Positions 1-9,801 of a DNA stretch of 64,000 nt are shown here, piece by piece (the stretch's first letter is position 1; each line of letters opens with the position of its first letter). The notes under the pieces were generated by a model that was not told the DNA's origin, did no database searches, and saw only the letters and a list, made by a program, of their open reading frames with translations. Location: positions 2,666,001 through 2,730,000 of the forward strand of contig NZ_CP083809.1 of the NCBI RefSeq assembly GCF_020149765.1, written 5' to 3'. The DNA comes from Pantoea agglomerans (GTDB lineage Bacteria; Pseudomonadota; Gammaproteobacteria; Enterobacterales; Enterobacteriaceae). The position numbers were made by a program, and so were the translations under genes.

Positions 1-675
1 CTGTGCGGCCCGTTCGACTTTACCCTTGCGGCCGGGGAGCGCGTGGCGCTGGTCGGCCAGAGCGGCGCAGGCAAAACCGTGCTGATGAATGTGCTGCTCG
101 GCTTCCTGCCCTATCAGGGATCGCTGCGCGTCAACGGCGTCGAGCTGCGCGAGATGAGCCGCGCCTACTGGCAGCGGCAGATCGCCTGGCTCGGGCAAAA
201 CCCGCAGCTGCCCGCCGGGACGCTGCAGGAGAATATTGTGATGGGAAGCAGGCGAGACGAGATCGATCTGCATGCCCTGCTCTCTGACTGCGGCGTCAGC
301 GAATTCTTGCCGCGCCTCTCGGCAGGCTTACAGACGCCGGTCGGCGACGACGGCGCGGGGCTTTCCGTTGGCCAGGCGCAGCGCATCGCGCTGGCGCGCA
401 CCCTCTACAAGCCTGCGCGTCTGCTGCTGCTGGACGAGCCCGCCGCCAGCCTCGACAGCCGCAGCGAGCAGCATGTAATGCGTGCGCTTGACAGCGCGTC
501 GCGCCGCCAGACGACCCTGATGATTACTCACCAGCTCGATGCGCTGCAGCAGTGGGACGCGGTCTGGGTAATGCAGGATGGCAGGCTGGTGCAGCAGGGC
601 TGCTGGCGCGAGCTGGCCGCCGAGCCGGGCCCGTTTCGCCAGATGGTCTCGCATCGTCAGAAGGAGATTTGCTGA
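1..675 (+). CDS. cydD: CydD, heme/thiol ABC exporter subunit, 3' part only
   Basis: C-terminal ABC ATPase half of CydD, partner of CydC in the inner-membrane exporter of glutathione/cysteine and heme needed to assemble cytochrome bd oxidase. The reading frame is open from base 1, so the membrane domain lies outside the window. Seen: Walker A GQSGAGKT (from about base 55), a Q-loop near WLGQNPQ, signature region LSVGQAQR, Walker B LLLLDEP, and the H-loop in MITHQ. The stop TGA (673-675) shares one base with the cydC ATG, so the two are translationally coupled as in E. coli. Identity is family knowledge plus the cydC neighbour; 225 codons including the stop are visible. Confidence 0.95.
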   Translation: MCGPFDFTLAAGERVALVGQSGAGKTVLMNVLLGFLPYQGSLRVNGVELREMSRAYWQRQIAWLGQNPQLPAGTLQENIVMGSRRDEIDLHALLSDCGVSEFLPRLSAGLQTPVGDDGAGLSVGQAQRIALARTLYKPARLLLLDEPAASLDSRSEQHVMRALDSASRRQTTLMITHQLDALQQWDAVWVMQDGRLVQQGCWRELAAEPGPFRQMVSHRQKEIC

Positions 676-2393
676 TGTCCGCTCTGCGTCCTTTCCTGCG
701 CCTGTTTTTGCGTCATCCGTGGCGGCTGTCGCTGGGCGTGCTGCTCGCTATCGTAACGCTGCTCGCCAGCATCGGCCTGCTGGCGCTGTCGGGCTGGTTC
801 CTTGCCGCCTCCTCGCTGGCGGGCCTCGCCGGACTCTACAGTTTTAACTATATGCTGCCGGCTGCGGGCGTTCGCGGCGCGGCGATCACACGCACCGCCG
901 CGCGCTATTTCGAACGGCTGATCAGCCATGACGCCACTTTTCGCGTGCTGCAACACCTGCGCGTCTTTACCTTCAGCCGGCTTATCGCGCTGGCGCCGGG
1001 TCAGCTGGCGGCGTTTCGCCAGGGCGATCTGCTGAACCGTTTTGTTGGCGATGTCGACACGCTCGACCACCTTTATCTGCGGGTCATTGCGCCGCTTGCT
1101 GGCGCGTTCGTGGTAATTGTGGTGGTCACGCTGGGTATCAGCCTGCTGGACGTGCGGCTGGCGCTGACGCTGGGCGGCGTCATGCTGACCACGCTGCTGC
1201 TGTTGCCGCCGCTGTTTTATCAGCTGGGCGCGCCGGCCGGGCGTGCCATTGCGCAGCAGCGCGCGCAGTGGCGCCTGCGGCTGATGCACTGGCTGAGCGG
1301 ACAGGCTGAACTGGCGATTTACGGGCTCTCCGATCGCTGGCGTGAGCAGCTCGACCGCGACGAAGCGCGCTGGCAGAAAGCGCAGCAGCAGCAGCAGCGC
1401 CTGCAGGCGCTGTCGCAAAGCCTGCTGCTGCTGATAAGCGGTGCCACCGTGACGCTGCTGCTGTGGATGAGCGCGGGTAGCCCCTCATCCGGCGCGCTTA
1501 TCGCACTGGTGGTCTTTTGCGCGCTGGCCGCCTTCGAAGCGCTGGGCCCGGTCGCAGGCGCCTTTTTGCCGCTGGCACAGGTGATCGCCGCAGCAGAGCG
1601 CGTCACCGGCATTATCGAGCAGACGCCCGCCATTCGCTTTCCGGCCAGCGCGCGCTGCGCAGCGGGCAGCCTCTCGGTGGCGATCGACAACGTTACTTTC
1701 CGCTATCCGCACCGCCCCGAAGCGGTGCTGGATCGGTTTTCGCTGCAGGTGCGAGCGGGCGAACGCGTAGCGCTGCTCGGCCCCACCGGCTGCGGCAAAT
1801 CCACCCTGCTGTCGCTACTGACGCGCGCCTGGGACACAGAGGCGGGATCGATCGCGCTGCAGGGGATTGCGCTGCACAGCTGGGACGAAAAATCGCTTCG
1901 TCAGCGCATCAGCGTGGTCACCCAGCGTGTGCATCTGTTTAACCAGACGCTGCGCGAGAACCTGCGCGTCGCGCGTCCCGATGCCAGCGATGCGCAGCTC
2001 AGCGACGTGCTGCGCCAGACCGGCCTGACGCGGCTGCTGGAGAACGAAGAGGGACTTAACGCCTGGCTTGGCGAAGGCGGCCGTCCGCTGTCAGGCGGCG
2101 AACTGCGTCGCCTGGCGATTGCCCGTGCGCTGCTGCACAACGGCGATCTCTGGCTGCTGGACGAGCCCACGGAAGGACTCGACGCCGCTACCGAACATCA
2201 GATTCTGGCGCTGCTGCAGCAGGTCACCGCTGGCAAAACCCTGATCCTGGTGACGCACCGGCTGACCGGGCTGGAAGCGATGGATCGCATCTGCGTAATG
2301 GAAAACGGCCTGATTGTTGAACAGGGCACGCATAACGAATTAATCTCAAAAGAGGGGCGCTACTGGCTTTTCCAGCAGCGCTTTGCGCTATAG
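675..2393 (+). CDS. cydC: CydC, heme/thiol ABC exporter subunit
   Basis: Full-length second half-transporter (572 aa; E. coli 573) of the CydDC inner-membrane exporter required for cytochrome bd biogenesis. The N-terminal half is a type-I exporter membrane domain starting [17 protein letters not shown] with several hydrophobic segments. The C-terminal half has Walker [10 protein letters not shown], signature LSGGELRR and Walker [13 protein letters not shown]. The open frame extends further upstream, but the ATG at 675 is chosen because it overlaps the cydD stop (TGATG), follows AAGGAG at 661-666 and matches the known N-terminus. aat follows 31 nt later. Confidence 0.96.
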   Translation: MSALRPFLRLFLRHPWRLSLGVLLAIVTLLASIGLLALSGWFLAASSLAGLAGLYSFNYMLPAAGVRGAAITRTAARYFERLISHDATFRVLQHLRVFTFSRLIALAPGQLAAFRQGDLLNRFVGDVDTLDHLYLRVIAPLAGAFVVIVVVTLGISLLDVRLALTLGGVMLTTLLLLPPLFYQLGAPAGRAIAQQRAQWRLRLMHWLSGQAELAIYGLSDRWREQLDRDEARWQKAQQQQQRLQALSQSLLLLISGATVTLLLWMSAGSPSSGALIALVVFCALAAFEALGPVAGAFLPLAQVIAAAERVTGIIEQTPAIRFPASARCAAGSLSVAIDNVTFRYPHRPEAVLDRFSLQVRAGERVALLGPTGCGKSTLLSLLTRAWDTEAGSIALQGIALHSWDEKSLRQRISVVTQRVHLFNQTLRENLRVARPDASDAQLSDVLRQTGLTRLLENEEGLNAWLGEGGRPLSGGELRRLAIARALLHNGDLWLLDEPTEGLDAATEHQILALLQQVTAGKTLILVTHRLTGLEAMDRICVMENGLIVEQGTHNELISKEGRYWLFQQRFAL

Positions 2394-2424
2394 TCTTAGC
2401 GAAAAAGCGACGAGTAGAGATGCG

Positions 2425-3117
2425 ATGAGACTGGTGCAACTGTCACGGGAATCCCTTCATTTTCCACCGCCGGAGATGGCGCTGCGCGAGCCGAACGGCC
2501 TGCTGGCGATGGGCGGCGATCTCTCCCCTGCCCGCCTGCTCAGCGCCTACCAGCACGGCATCTTCCCCTGGTTTTCGCCGGGCGATCCGATTTTGTGGTG
2601 GTCGCCCGATCCGCGCGCGGTATTGCTGCCGGAATCTTTTCACCTCAGCCGCAGCATGGCGCGCTTTCATCGCCGCTCACCGTTCCGCGTAACGATGAAT
2701 CAGGCCTTTTTCGAGGTGGTAGAAGGCTGCGCCGCCGGCCGCCAGGAAGGCACCTGGATCACCTTCGAGGTGAAGCGTGCCTGGCAGCGTCTCTACGAGC
2801 TGGGCCATGCCCACTCCGTCGAAGTCTGGCAGGATCAGCAGCTGGTAGGGGGCATGTACGGCCTCGCGCTGGGGCAGATATTCTGCGGCGAATCGATGTT
2901 CAGCCGCGCCGAGAACGCCTCGAAAACCGCTCTCTGGGTATTTTGCCAGCATTTTATTAAACATCAGGGCAGGCTGGTGGATTGCCAGGTTTTAAATCCA
3001 CACACCGCCTCGCTGGGCGCGCGCGAGATCCCGCGTGTCGACTATTTGCAGTATGTTCAGACCCTTGCCTGGCAGCCTGTCAGTGCCGGTTGCTGGCGTA
3101 CTCAAACCCTTTTTTAA
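2425..3117 (+). CDS. aat: Leucyl/phenylalanyl-tRNA--protein transferase
   Basis: Adds Leu or Phe from aminoacyl-tRNA to the N-terminal Arg or Lys of proteins, creating N-degrons that ClpS delivers to ClpAP; clpS and clpA lie just downstream. 230 aa (E. coli 234). Seen: conserved block [19 protein letters not shown], then [20 protein letters not shown] and the GESMFS motif of the family. An ATG 42 nt upstream is in frame, but 2425 ([14 protein letters not shown]) matches the family N-terminus. The ribosome-binding sequence is weak (TAGAGA). Co-directional with cydDC, as in E. coli. Confidence 0.95.
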   Translation: MRLVQLSRESLHFPPPEMALREPNGLLAMGGDLSPARLLSAYQHGIFPWFSPGDPILWWSPDPRAVLLPESFHLSRSMARFHRRSPFRVTMNQAFFEVVEGCAAGRQEGTWITFEVKRAWQRLYELGHAHSVEVWQDQQLVGGMYGLALGQIFCGESMFSRAENASKTALWVFCQHFIKHQGRLVDCQVLNPHTASLGAREIPRVDYLQYVQTLAWQPVSAGCWRTQTLF

Positions 3118-3132
3118 GCCCGCGCAGATGTT

Positions 3133-3164
3133 TTGCACACAATCAGGCGTAAAAGTGGTATAAT
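3133..3164 (+). promoter_or_regulatory. Probable infA distal promoter (extended -10)
   Basis: TGGTATAAT at 3156-3164 is a consensus extended -10 (TGn-TATAAT). A TTGCAC hexamer at 3133-3138 is spaced 20 nt away, too far for an ideal -35, so the extended -10 probably carries the promoter. It lies about 300 nt upstream of infA. E. coli infA is also transcribed from two promoters, one of them distal. Confidence 0.6.
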
Positions 3165-3683
<519 letters not shown>

Positions 3684-3724
3684 GCGGCTTCGTTTCGCTT
3701 TCGCCGCCTGAACGGCGGTGAAAA

Positions 3725-3752
3725 AAAAGGCCAGATTCGCATCTGGCCTTTT
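3725..3752. terminator. Bidirectional terminator between infA and clpA
   Basis: Arms AAAAGGCCAGAT (3725-3736) and ATCTGGCCTTTT (3741-3752) with loop TCGC form a 12-bp stem flanked by A and T tracts on both sides. It can stop infA transcription on the plus strand and clpA transcription on the minus strand. Confidence 0.9.
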
Positions 3753-3772
3753 CTATTTCTACCGTACGGCGT

Positions 3773-6049
3773 TTAGTGAACCGTGCCTTCCGTTTTGCGT
3801 TTTTCCGCGCTGAGGAAGTGGTAGGTCAGCTGATTCTTCTCTTTGTCGAGCGCCACAGAGACCGATCCGCCATCCACCAGCGAGCCGAACAGCAATTCGT
3901 TGGCCAGCGGTTTCTTAAGGTTTTCCTGCACCGTACGCGCCATCGGACGCGCGCCCATCGCCTTGTCGTAGCCCTTCTCCGCCAGCCAGTCTCGCGCTTC
4001 GTCGCTGACCTCCAGCGAAACGCCCTTCGCATCCAGCTGCGCCTGCAGTTCGACAATAAACTTGTCCACGACCTGATGGATAACTTCCGGTGACAGGTGG
4101 CGGAACCAGATAATGTTGTCGAGACGGTTGCGGAACTCCGGCGTAAAGATCTTTTTGATCTCTTCCATGGCGTCGGTGCTGTTGTCCTGATGGATCAGAC
4201 CAATCGACTTACGCTCGGTTTCACGTACGCCCGCGTTTGTGGTCATCACCAGCACCACGTTGCGGAAGTCCGCTTTACGCCCGTTGTTATCCGTCAGCAT
4301 GCCGTTATCCATCACCTGCAGCAGCAGGTTAAAGACGTCCGGATGCGCTTTCTCGATTTCGTCGAGCAGCACCACCGCATGCGGATGTTTGATCACCGCA
4401 TCGGTCAGCAGACCACCCTGATCGAAGCCGACATAGCCCGGAGGCGCACCAATCAGGCGGCTCACCGTATGACGTTCCATATACTCGGACATATCGAAGC
4501 GCAGCAGCTCAATGCCGAGCGCCTTCGCCAGCTGAACCGTAACCTCGGTTTTCCCGACGCCGGTCGGACCGGCAAACAGGAAGGAGCCGACAGGTTTGCG
4601 ATCCTGGCCCAGTCCAGCGCGGCTCATTTTGATCGCTTCAGTCAGGGCTTCAATGGCGTTATCCTGGCCGAACACCAGCATCTTCAGGCGGTCGCCGAGA
4701 TTTTTCAGGGTGTCACGGTCGGTAGCTGAAACGCTCTTCTCAGGGATACGCGCAATACGCGCCACCACGGTCTCAATATCAGAGACGTTAATGGTCTTCT
4801 TACGCTTGCTGGCCGGCATCAGACGCGCACGCGCGCCCGCCTCATCGATCACGTCGATCGCCTTGTCCGGCAGATGACGGTCGTTGATATATTTCACCGC
4901 CAGCTCAACCGCAGCGCGTACCGCTTTCGCGGTGTAACGCACGTCGTGATGCGCTTCATACTTCGGCTTGAGACCGTTCAGGATCTGCACGGTTTCGTCC
5001 AGCGTCGGCTCCGTGATATCGATCTTCTGGAAGCGACGCGCCAGCGCGCGATCTTTTTCGAAGATATTGCTGAACTCCTGATAGGTGGTAGAGCCCATCA
5101 CGCGGATTTTCCCGCTGGAGAGCAGCGGCTTGATCAGGTTAGCCGCATCGACCTGGCCGCCGGACGCCGCGCCTGCACCGATGATGGTATGGATTTCATC
5201 GATAAACAGGATGCTGCTGTTGTCCTGCTCCAGCTGCTTCAGCAAGGCTTTAAAGCGCTTCTCGAAGTCGCCGCGATATTTTGTGCCCGCCAGCAGCGAA
5301 CCGATATCGAGCGAGTAGATGGTGCAATCCTTCATCACTTCCGGCACGTCGCCCTGCACAATGCGCCAGGCCAGGCCTTCCGCGATGGCGGTTTTACCGA
5401 CGCCCGATTCACCCACCAGCAGCGGGTTGTTTTTACGACGGCGGCACAGCACCTGAATGGTACGCTCCAGCTCTTTGTCGCGACCAATCAGCGGATCGAT
5501 TCCGCCGACGCGAGCAAGCTGATTAAGATTGGTGGTGAAGTTTTCCATACGATCCTCCCCGCCTGCTTGCTCTTCGTTAACCGGATTCTCACTGTGCGGC
5601 GCCTGACCAGGTTCGTCTTTACGCGTACCGTGAGAGATGAAGTTCACCACGTCAAGGCGGCTCACTTCATGCTTACGCAGCAGATAGGCCGCCTGCGACT
5701 CCTGCTCGCTGAAGATGGCGACCAGCACATTGGCACCAGCGACTTCGCTGCGGCCTGATGACTGGACATGGAATACCGCGCGCTGCAGTACGCGCTGGAA
5801 GCTGAGCGTAGGTTGGGTATCGCGCTCCGCTTCACTGGCGGGCAGCACCGGTGTGGTTTGTTCGATGAACGCTTCGAGTTCTTGCCGCAGGGCGACAATA
5901 TCGACGGTACAGGCTTCCAGTGCCTCTCTGGCCGACGGGTTGCTGAGCAGAGCCAGCAACAAATGCTCGACGGTCATAAACTCATGACGGTGCTCACGCG
6001 CTCTGGCGAAAGCCATGTTTAAACTGAGTTCCAGTTCTTGATTGAGCAT
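3773..6049 (-). CDS. clpA: ClpA, ATPase of the ClpAP protease
   Basis: Hsp100 AAA+ unfoldase that feeds substrates, including ClpS-bound N-degron proteins, into ClpP. 758 aa, the same length as E. coli. Order: N-domain (1-143), acidic linker, D1 with Walker A GESGVGKT and Walker [10 protein letters not shown]2 with Walker A GPTGVGKT and [12 protein letters not shown]. An in-frame start lies 15 nt upstream; the ATG at 6049 ([20 protein letters not shown]) is preferred because GGGAGG (6055-6060) precedes it and the family starts there. Transcribed after clpS with a 57-nt gap. Confidence 0.98.
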   Translation of the reverse strand: MLNQELELSLNMAFARAREHRHEFMTVEHLLLALLSNPSAREALEACTVDIVALRQELEAFIEQTTPVLPASEAERDTQPTLSFQRVLQRAVFHVQSSGRSEVAGANVLVAIFSEQESQAAYLLRKHEVSRLDVVNFISHGTRKDEPGQAPHSENPVNEEQAGGEDRMENFTTNLNQLARVGGIDPLIGRDKELERTIQVLCRRRKNNPLLVGESGVGKTAIAEGLAWRIVQGDVPEVMKDCTIYSLDIGSLLAGTKYRGDFEKRFKALLKQLEQDNSSILFIDEIHTIIGAGAASGGQVDAANLIKPLLSSGKIRVMGSTTYQEFSNIFEKDRALARRFQKIDITEPTLDETVQILNGLKPKYEAHHDVRYTAKAVRAAVELAVKYINDRHLPDKAIDVIDEAGARARLMPASKRKKTINVSDIETVVARIARIPEKSVSATDRDTLKNLGDRLKMLVFGQDNAIEALTEAIKMSRAGLGQDRKPVGSFLFAGPTGVGKTEVTVQLAKALGIELLRFDMSEYMERHTVSRLIGAPPGYVGFDQGGLLTDAVIKHPHAVVLLDEIEKAHPDVFNLLLQVMDNGMLTDNNGRKADFRNVVLVMTTNAGVRETERKSIGLIHQDNSTDAMEEIKKIFTPEFRNRLDNIIWFRHLSPEVIHQVVDKFIVELQAQLDAKGVSLEVSDEARDWLAEKGYDKAMGARPMARTVQENLKKPLANELLFGSLVDGGSVSVALDKEKNQLTYHFLSAEKRKTEGTVH

Positions 6050-6106
6050 AGGCACCTCCCCCAATTATCGCTCTGACAACCTCACCTTAACTATATGAGG
6101 GCGAGT

Positions 6107-6427
6107 TCAGGCTTTTTCCAGCGTACACAGCAATGGATGCTGATTCTCCCGTGCGTACTTGTTCACCATCGCGACTTTGGTCTCCGCCACTTCGGCGGTA
6201 AAAACACCGCAGATCGCCTTTCCATGGTAGTGAACTTTCAGCATCAGTTGCGTTGCACGTTCAACATCATAAGAAAAGAACTTTTGCAGAACGTCAATAA
6301 CAAATTCCATAGGTGTATAATCGTCATTATTCAGGATGACTTTATACATAGAGGGCGGCTGCAGTCCCTCTTTCGCTTTGTCTTCGGCCAGGTGTTCAAA
6401 GTTAAGCCAGTCGTTAGTATTTGCCAT
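6107..6427 (-). CDS. clpS: ClpS, N-degron adaptor for ClpAP
   Basis: Binds N-terminal Leu, Phe, Tyr or Trp residues and delivers substrates to ClpA, linking functionally to Aat upstream in this window. 106 aa, as in E. coli. The core [19 protein letters not shown] holds the NDDYTP loop that contacts the N-degron, and the C-terminus ends [12 protein letters not shown]. The frame is open 26 codons upstream, but [10 protein letters not shown] at 6427 matches the family start and follows CGGAA. Confidence 0.98.
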   Translation of the reverse strand: MANTNDWLNFEHLAEDKAKEGLQPPSMYKVILNNDDYTPMEFVIDVLQKFFSYDVERATQLMLKVHYHGKAICGVFTAEVAETKVAMVNKYARENQHPLLCTLEKA

Positions 6428-6748
6428 AATGTTCCGTTGAAATTCTGCGCATCGATACGGACGATTAACTGTCCATACGTAGAGTTTAACACGCCTGTCA
6501 AGCACCCTTCTGCCGCATCGATTTTTTGCGAAAAAACCTGCGCGCGACCTGTATCACAAAATTCGCAATAGCGTTAACTGCCTCAAATTTTGATGATTTT
6601 GTCCCTACGCTCTCCGGTGGTTTGCTTGACGCCAGGGGCCCTTTCTCTACATTCTACAGACACAAGCTGATTGAGTTTTAAACAAACTCGACCCCAGCTT
6701 TAATTTACTCACCTGGTTATCAAAATGTCTTGCGAGGGAAGTAAAAGC

Positions 6749-6970
6749 ATGGAGACGGGTACTGTTAAATGGTTCAACAACGCCAAGGGCTTCGGCTTTA
6801 TCTGTCCGATCGGCGGCGGAGAAGATATCTTCGCGCACTACTCTACGATTCAGATGGATGGCTACAGAACATTAAAAGCCGGCCAACAAGTTCAGTTTGA
6901 TGTTCATCAGGGCCCGAAAGGCAATCACACCAGTTTGATCGTGCCGGTGGACGCTGTACAGCACGCCTGA
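6749..6970 (+). CDS. cspD: CspD, cold-shock-like DNA-replication inhibitor
   Basis: 73-aa OB-fold nucleic-acid-binding protein (E. coli 74), divergent from clpS as in E. coli. RNP-1-like KGFGFI and RNP-2-like DIFAHYS motifs are visible. In E. coli it is induced in stationary phase and inhibits replication by binding single-stranded DNA. Start at 6749 (METGTVKWFNNAKGFGF) is supported by GAGGGAAG at 6734-6741; the frame opens earlier at 6725 without homology. The 321 nt between clpS and cspD hold divergent promoters and nothing else I can identify. Confidence 0.96.
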   Translation: METGTVKWFNNAKGFGFICPIGGGEDIFAHYSTIQMDGYRTLKAGQQVQFDVHQGPKGNHTSLIVPVDAVQHA

Positions 6971-7005
6971 ACTGCTATCACCCCATTCTGAACGCTCTCC
7001 CAAAA

Positions 7006-7035
7006 AATGCCAGCCGTGTCGCTGGCATTTTATTT
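7006..7035. terminator. cspD/ybjD convergent terminator
   Basis: AATGCCAGC (7006-7014), loop CGTGTC, GCTGGCATT (7021-7029), then TTTATTTTATTG; an A-run lies on the other side, so it can serve both converging genes. Confidence 0.85.
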
Positions 7036-7051
7036 TATTGCGCACGTGCGG

Positions 7052-8698
7052 TTAATCCGCCTTGCCGCGCGCCAGCCACATCACGCGGGAAAACATCTGG
7101 CGCATCAGCGGCGGCATCGCCTGCTCTCCGCGCTCGGCGGCGGCCGTTGCCACGGCGATCGCCAGCTCCGGCTTGGAGGCGTGCTGAAGCGCTTTGGTAA
7201 TAATACGCCTTGGGCTTAGCGCCGCATTTAACGGCAGATGCGCCATCTGCAGATAGACATTTTTAAAGCCCGAGCTGAACAAGAAATGCTCCATATCGAG
7301 GGCGGGCAGCTGCGTAAGATGGTGGTCGCTCTCATCATGGGCCTTCATCTGGCTGCGCGCCGTGGCGGCGTATTTATTGCCGGCGTCGTCGCCGTCGGTC
7401 AGCACGTGCCAGGCGATGCCCATGCGCGCGGCGAACTTCAGCAGCGGCTTCAGGCCCGCCTGCGCGAACTCGATCACCTTAACGCCCTCCGCCGCAAAGT
7501 GGAAGCCGCACTGGCGCGCCAGCTCGTTGATAATCCATACCTCGGTTTCGCCCTCCACCAGCAGCCAGCAGCGGGCAAAGAGCGCCGACGGCCGGTTGAC
7601 GCGAATATGGAAGCCGATACGGCGGCTCTCTTCGGCGCTCAGCCCCTGCGGGCCGATACGCCAGGCGGCGACGCGCGTCGGCTCACGCACCAGCCGGCAG
7701 ACATTTTCCACCGGCGTCAGCGACAGCAGTTCGCCGGAGTTGGTGGTGGCGATTTTCTGTAGCGGGATAAGATCGAGCAGATTCCAGGCCACCGACAGCA
7801 TAATGGGATGCAGCCGGGTTTCCGGATCTTCAATCAGCAGCAGCGGACGCGCCTCGGGCGAGATCGCCGCCGCGCCGCGCGCCTGCGCCAGCAGCACAAA
7901 CATGCGCAGCAGCACGATCTGCTGGCTGCGCGAATCGGTTTCGCCGATCAGCTGATTAAGCCGATCGAGCGCGCGCCAGCCGTGTGCGCCGTTGCGCGTT
8001 TGCGGATCGCTGCGCCGCGCGCCGCCGTCAGCGGGCTGCAGCACCAGAAAATAGTGCTCCATCAGCTGCTGCAGGGTGGCGACGCCCTGCCGCAGCGTTT
8101 CATCGCTGATCTGATGGGGCTGCGACGCAAGCTGCCGCGTCAGGCTGCTGATATCCGCCGCCAGTGCGCTGGCCTGGGTGCTTTGTGCCTGCGCATCCCC
8201 TGCGTCATGGCGTGACCGCCGACTAAAACGCGCATCGCGCAGACGCAGCACCGGATGCAGCCGCGCCAGCTGGCGTATCGCCTCCTCGCTGCCCGTCAGC
8301 GGCAGTACCTCGCCGTCGGCGCGCAGAAAGCGACGCGAGGCGGTAACCTCTCTCTCGCGCAGCCGGGCGCGAGTGCTGAAGTAGAGCCAGCGCGTGCCCT
8401 GGGCGTCGCGCTGCCAGAACGGCGAGAAAGCCGCCGCCTGCTCGCTGCCGTCATCGCGAAAATGAAACTGGATCTGTAACCGCCGCACCGGGCTCTCTTG
8501 ATTGCCGGGCGTAAAGTGAAAATCGTGCCGGGAAAACTGATAGGGCGTCTCCTGGGGCGCAAGCAGCAGGCTGAGAGCGTCCAGCAGACTCGATTTCCCC
8601 CAGGTATTTTCGCCAATCAGCAGGGTAGTCTGGGTGAGCGGCAGCGATAAATGATTAATGCCGCGAAAGCCGCTAATCTCGATATGTTCCAGAATCAT
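7052..8698 (-). CDS. ybjD: YbjD, OLD-family ATPase/Toprim protein
   Basis: Predicted ATP-dependent nuclease of the overcoming-lysogenization-defect (OLD) type; its biological role in enterics is not established. 548 aa (E. coli YbjD 552). N-terminal ABC-type ATPase with Walker A GENTWGKSS (about residues 27-35) and Walker B LLLIEDPETRLHP, then a C-terminal Toprim domain with LLVEGETE and DGDDAG acidic motifs. The start at 8698 (MILEHIEISGFRGIN) follows GAGGAGAG and matches the family; the frame opens 13 codons earlier. No partner gene such as a gajB-type helicase is adjacent, so it looks like a solitary class-1 OLD protein. Divergent from lysO. Confidence 0.9.
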   Translation of the reverse strand: MILEHIEISGFRGINHLSLPLTQTTLLIGENTWGKSSLLDALSLLLAPQETPYQFSRHDFHFTPGNQESPVRRLQIQFHFRDDGSEQAAAFSPFWQRDAQGTRWLYFSTRARLREREVTASRRFLRADGEVLPLTGSEEAIRQLARLHPVLRLRDARFSRRSRHDAGDAQAQSTQASALAADISSLTRQLASQPHQISDETLRQGVATLQQLMEHYFLVLQPADGGARRSDPQTRNGAHGWRALDRLNQLIGETDSRSQQIVLLRMFVLLAQARGAAAISPEARPLLLIEDPETRLHPIMLSVAWNLLDLIPLQKIATTNSGELLSLTPVENVCRLVREPTRVAAWRIGPQGLSAEESRRIGFHIRVNRPSALFARCWLLVEGETEVWIINELARQCGFHFAAEGVKVIEFAQAGLKPLLKFAARMGIAWHVLTDGDDAGNKYAATARSQMKAHDESDHHLTQLPALDMEHFLFSSGFKNVYLQMAHLPLNAALSPRRIITKALQHASKPELAIAVATAAAERGEQAMPPLMRQMFSRVMWLARGKAD

Positions 8699-8801
8699 GA
8701 AACTCTCCTCAGGTCCAGCCATGCCGCTGTAATACAAAGGTTTACTCTATCAGGCTTTTTCGCTAGCGTGTCCGCACTCTCTGCAAGGAAACGCATCCGT
8801 T

Positions 8802-9701
8802 ATGTACTCTGGGCTTCTTATTATTCTGCTGCCGCTGGTGGCGGGCTGGCTGCTGCCGCTGCATCAGCCCGCATTTTTACGTCTTGTGAATCGTCTGCTG
8901 GGCTGGATGGTTTATATCATTCTCTTTTTTATGGGCATCAGCCTCGCCTTTCTCGATAATCTCAGCCGCAATCTGCTTAGCGTCTTTCATATCGCGCTGG
9001 TGAGCGCGCTGGCGATCCTGCTGTGTAACCTGCTGGCGCTGCGCCTGCTGGAAAAAAAGCGCCCCTGGCAGCACAAGCATAGACAGGAAGCGCTGCCGTC
9101 GCGGCTGCGTATGGCGCTCGACTCGCTGACGCTGTGCGGCGTGGTGGTGGTGGGCTTTCTGACCGGGCTGACGCAGCTCGCCTTTCTGCGCCACGCCTCG
9201 ACCGCCAGCGAATATGCGCTGATCCTGCTGCTGTTCCTCGTCGGGGTGCAGCTGCGCGGCAGCGGCATGACCCTGCGCCAGATTCTGCTGAATAAACGCG
9301 GCATGTTGGTGTCAGCTGTGGTGCTGCTGAGCGCGCTGCTGGGCGGCGCGATTGCCGCCGCGCTGCTGGGTCTGCCGCTGAAAACCGGCCTGGCGCTGGC
9401 CAGCGGTTTCGGCTGGTATTCCCTTTCCGGCATCCTGATGACCGAGGCGTTCGGGCCGGTGATCGGCAGCGCCGCCTTTTTTAACGATCTGCTGCGCGAG
9501 CTGACCGCTATTATGCTGATCCCGGCGCTGATTGCCCGCCACCGCTCCAGCGCGCTGGGGCTGTGCGGCGCGACGGCGATGGATTTTACCCTGCCGGTGC
9601 TGCAGCGCGCGGGCGGTAACGAAATTGTGCCGGCCGCTATTGTGCATGGCTTTGTGATGAGTCTGCTGGCACCGCTGCTGATCGCTTTTTTCTCTGCGTA
9701 A
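8802..9701 (+). CDS. lysO: LysO (YbjE), L-lysine exporter
   Basis: Inner-membrane lysine (and thialysine) exporter. 299 aa, the E. coli length, with about eight hydrophobic segments beginning at residue 4. The second half carries LALASGFGWYSLSGILMTEAFGP, the strongly conserved block of the family (shown here only as residues near 200-222). Known family members are ArgR/Lrp controlled in E. coli, but I see no clear ArgR box in the 103-nt gap to ybjD. AAGGA lies 13 nt before the ATG, a long spacing. Confidence 0.93.
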   Translation: MYSGLLIILLPLVAGWLLPLHQPAFLRLVNRLLGWMVYIILFFMGISLAFLDNLSRNLLSVFHIALVSALAILLCNLLALRLLEKKRPWQHKHRQEALPSRLRMALDSLTLCGVVVVGFLTGLTQLAFLRHASTASEYALILLLFLVGVQLRGSGMTLRQILLNKRGMLVSAVVLLSALLGGAIAAALLGLPLKTGLALASGFGWYSLSGILMTEAFGPVIGSAAFFNDLLRELTAIMLIPALIARHRSSALGLCGATAMDFTLPVLQRAGGNEIVPAAIVHGFVMSLLAPLLIAFFSA

Positions 9702-9801
9702 CGTACAGCGCACTTTTTCACGGCTGCGCTGGCGAAACCTCGTCTAGTCTTCTCTTTTTGTCCGCCATCGGGAAGATGGCTTGCAGCCAGAGGAGAGTAC
9801 G

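Noticed and set aside
8699..8801. A possible ArgR box or lysine riboswitch before lysO
   Set aside because: No palindrome near the consensus and far too short for a lysine riboswitch.
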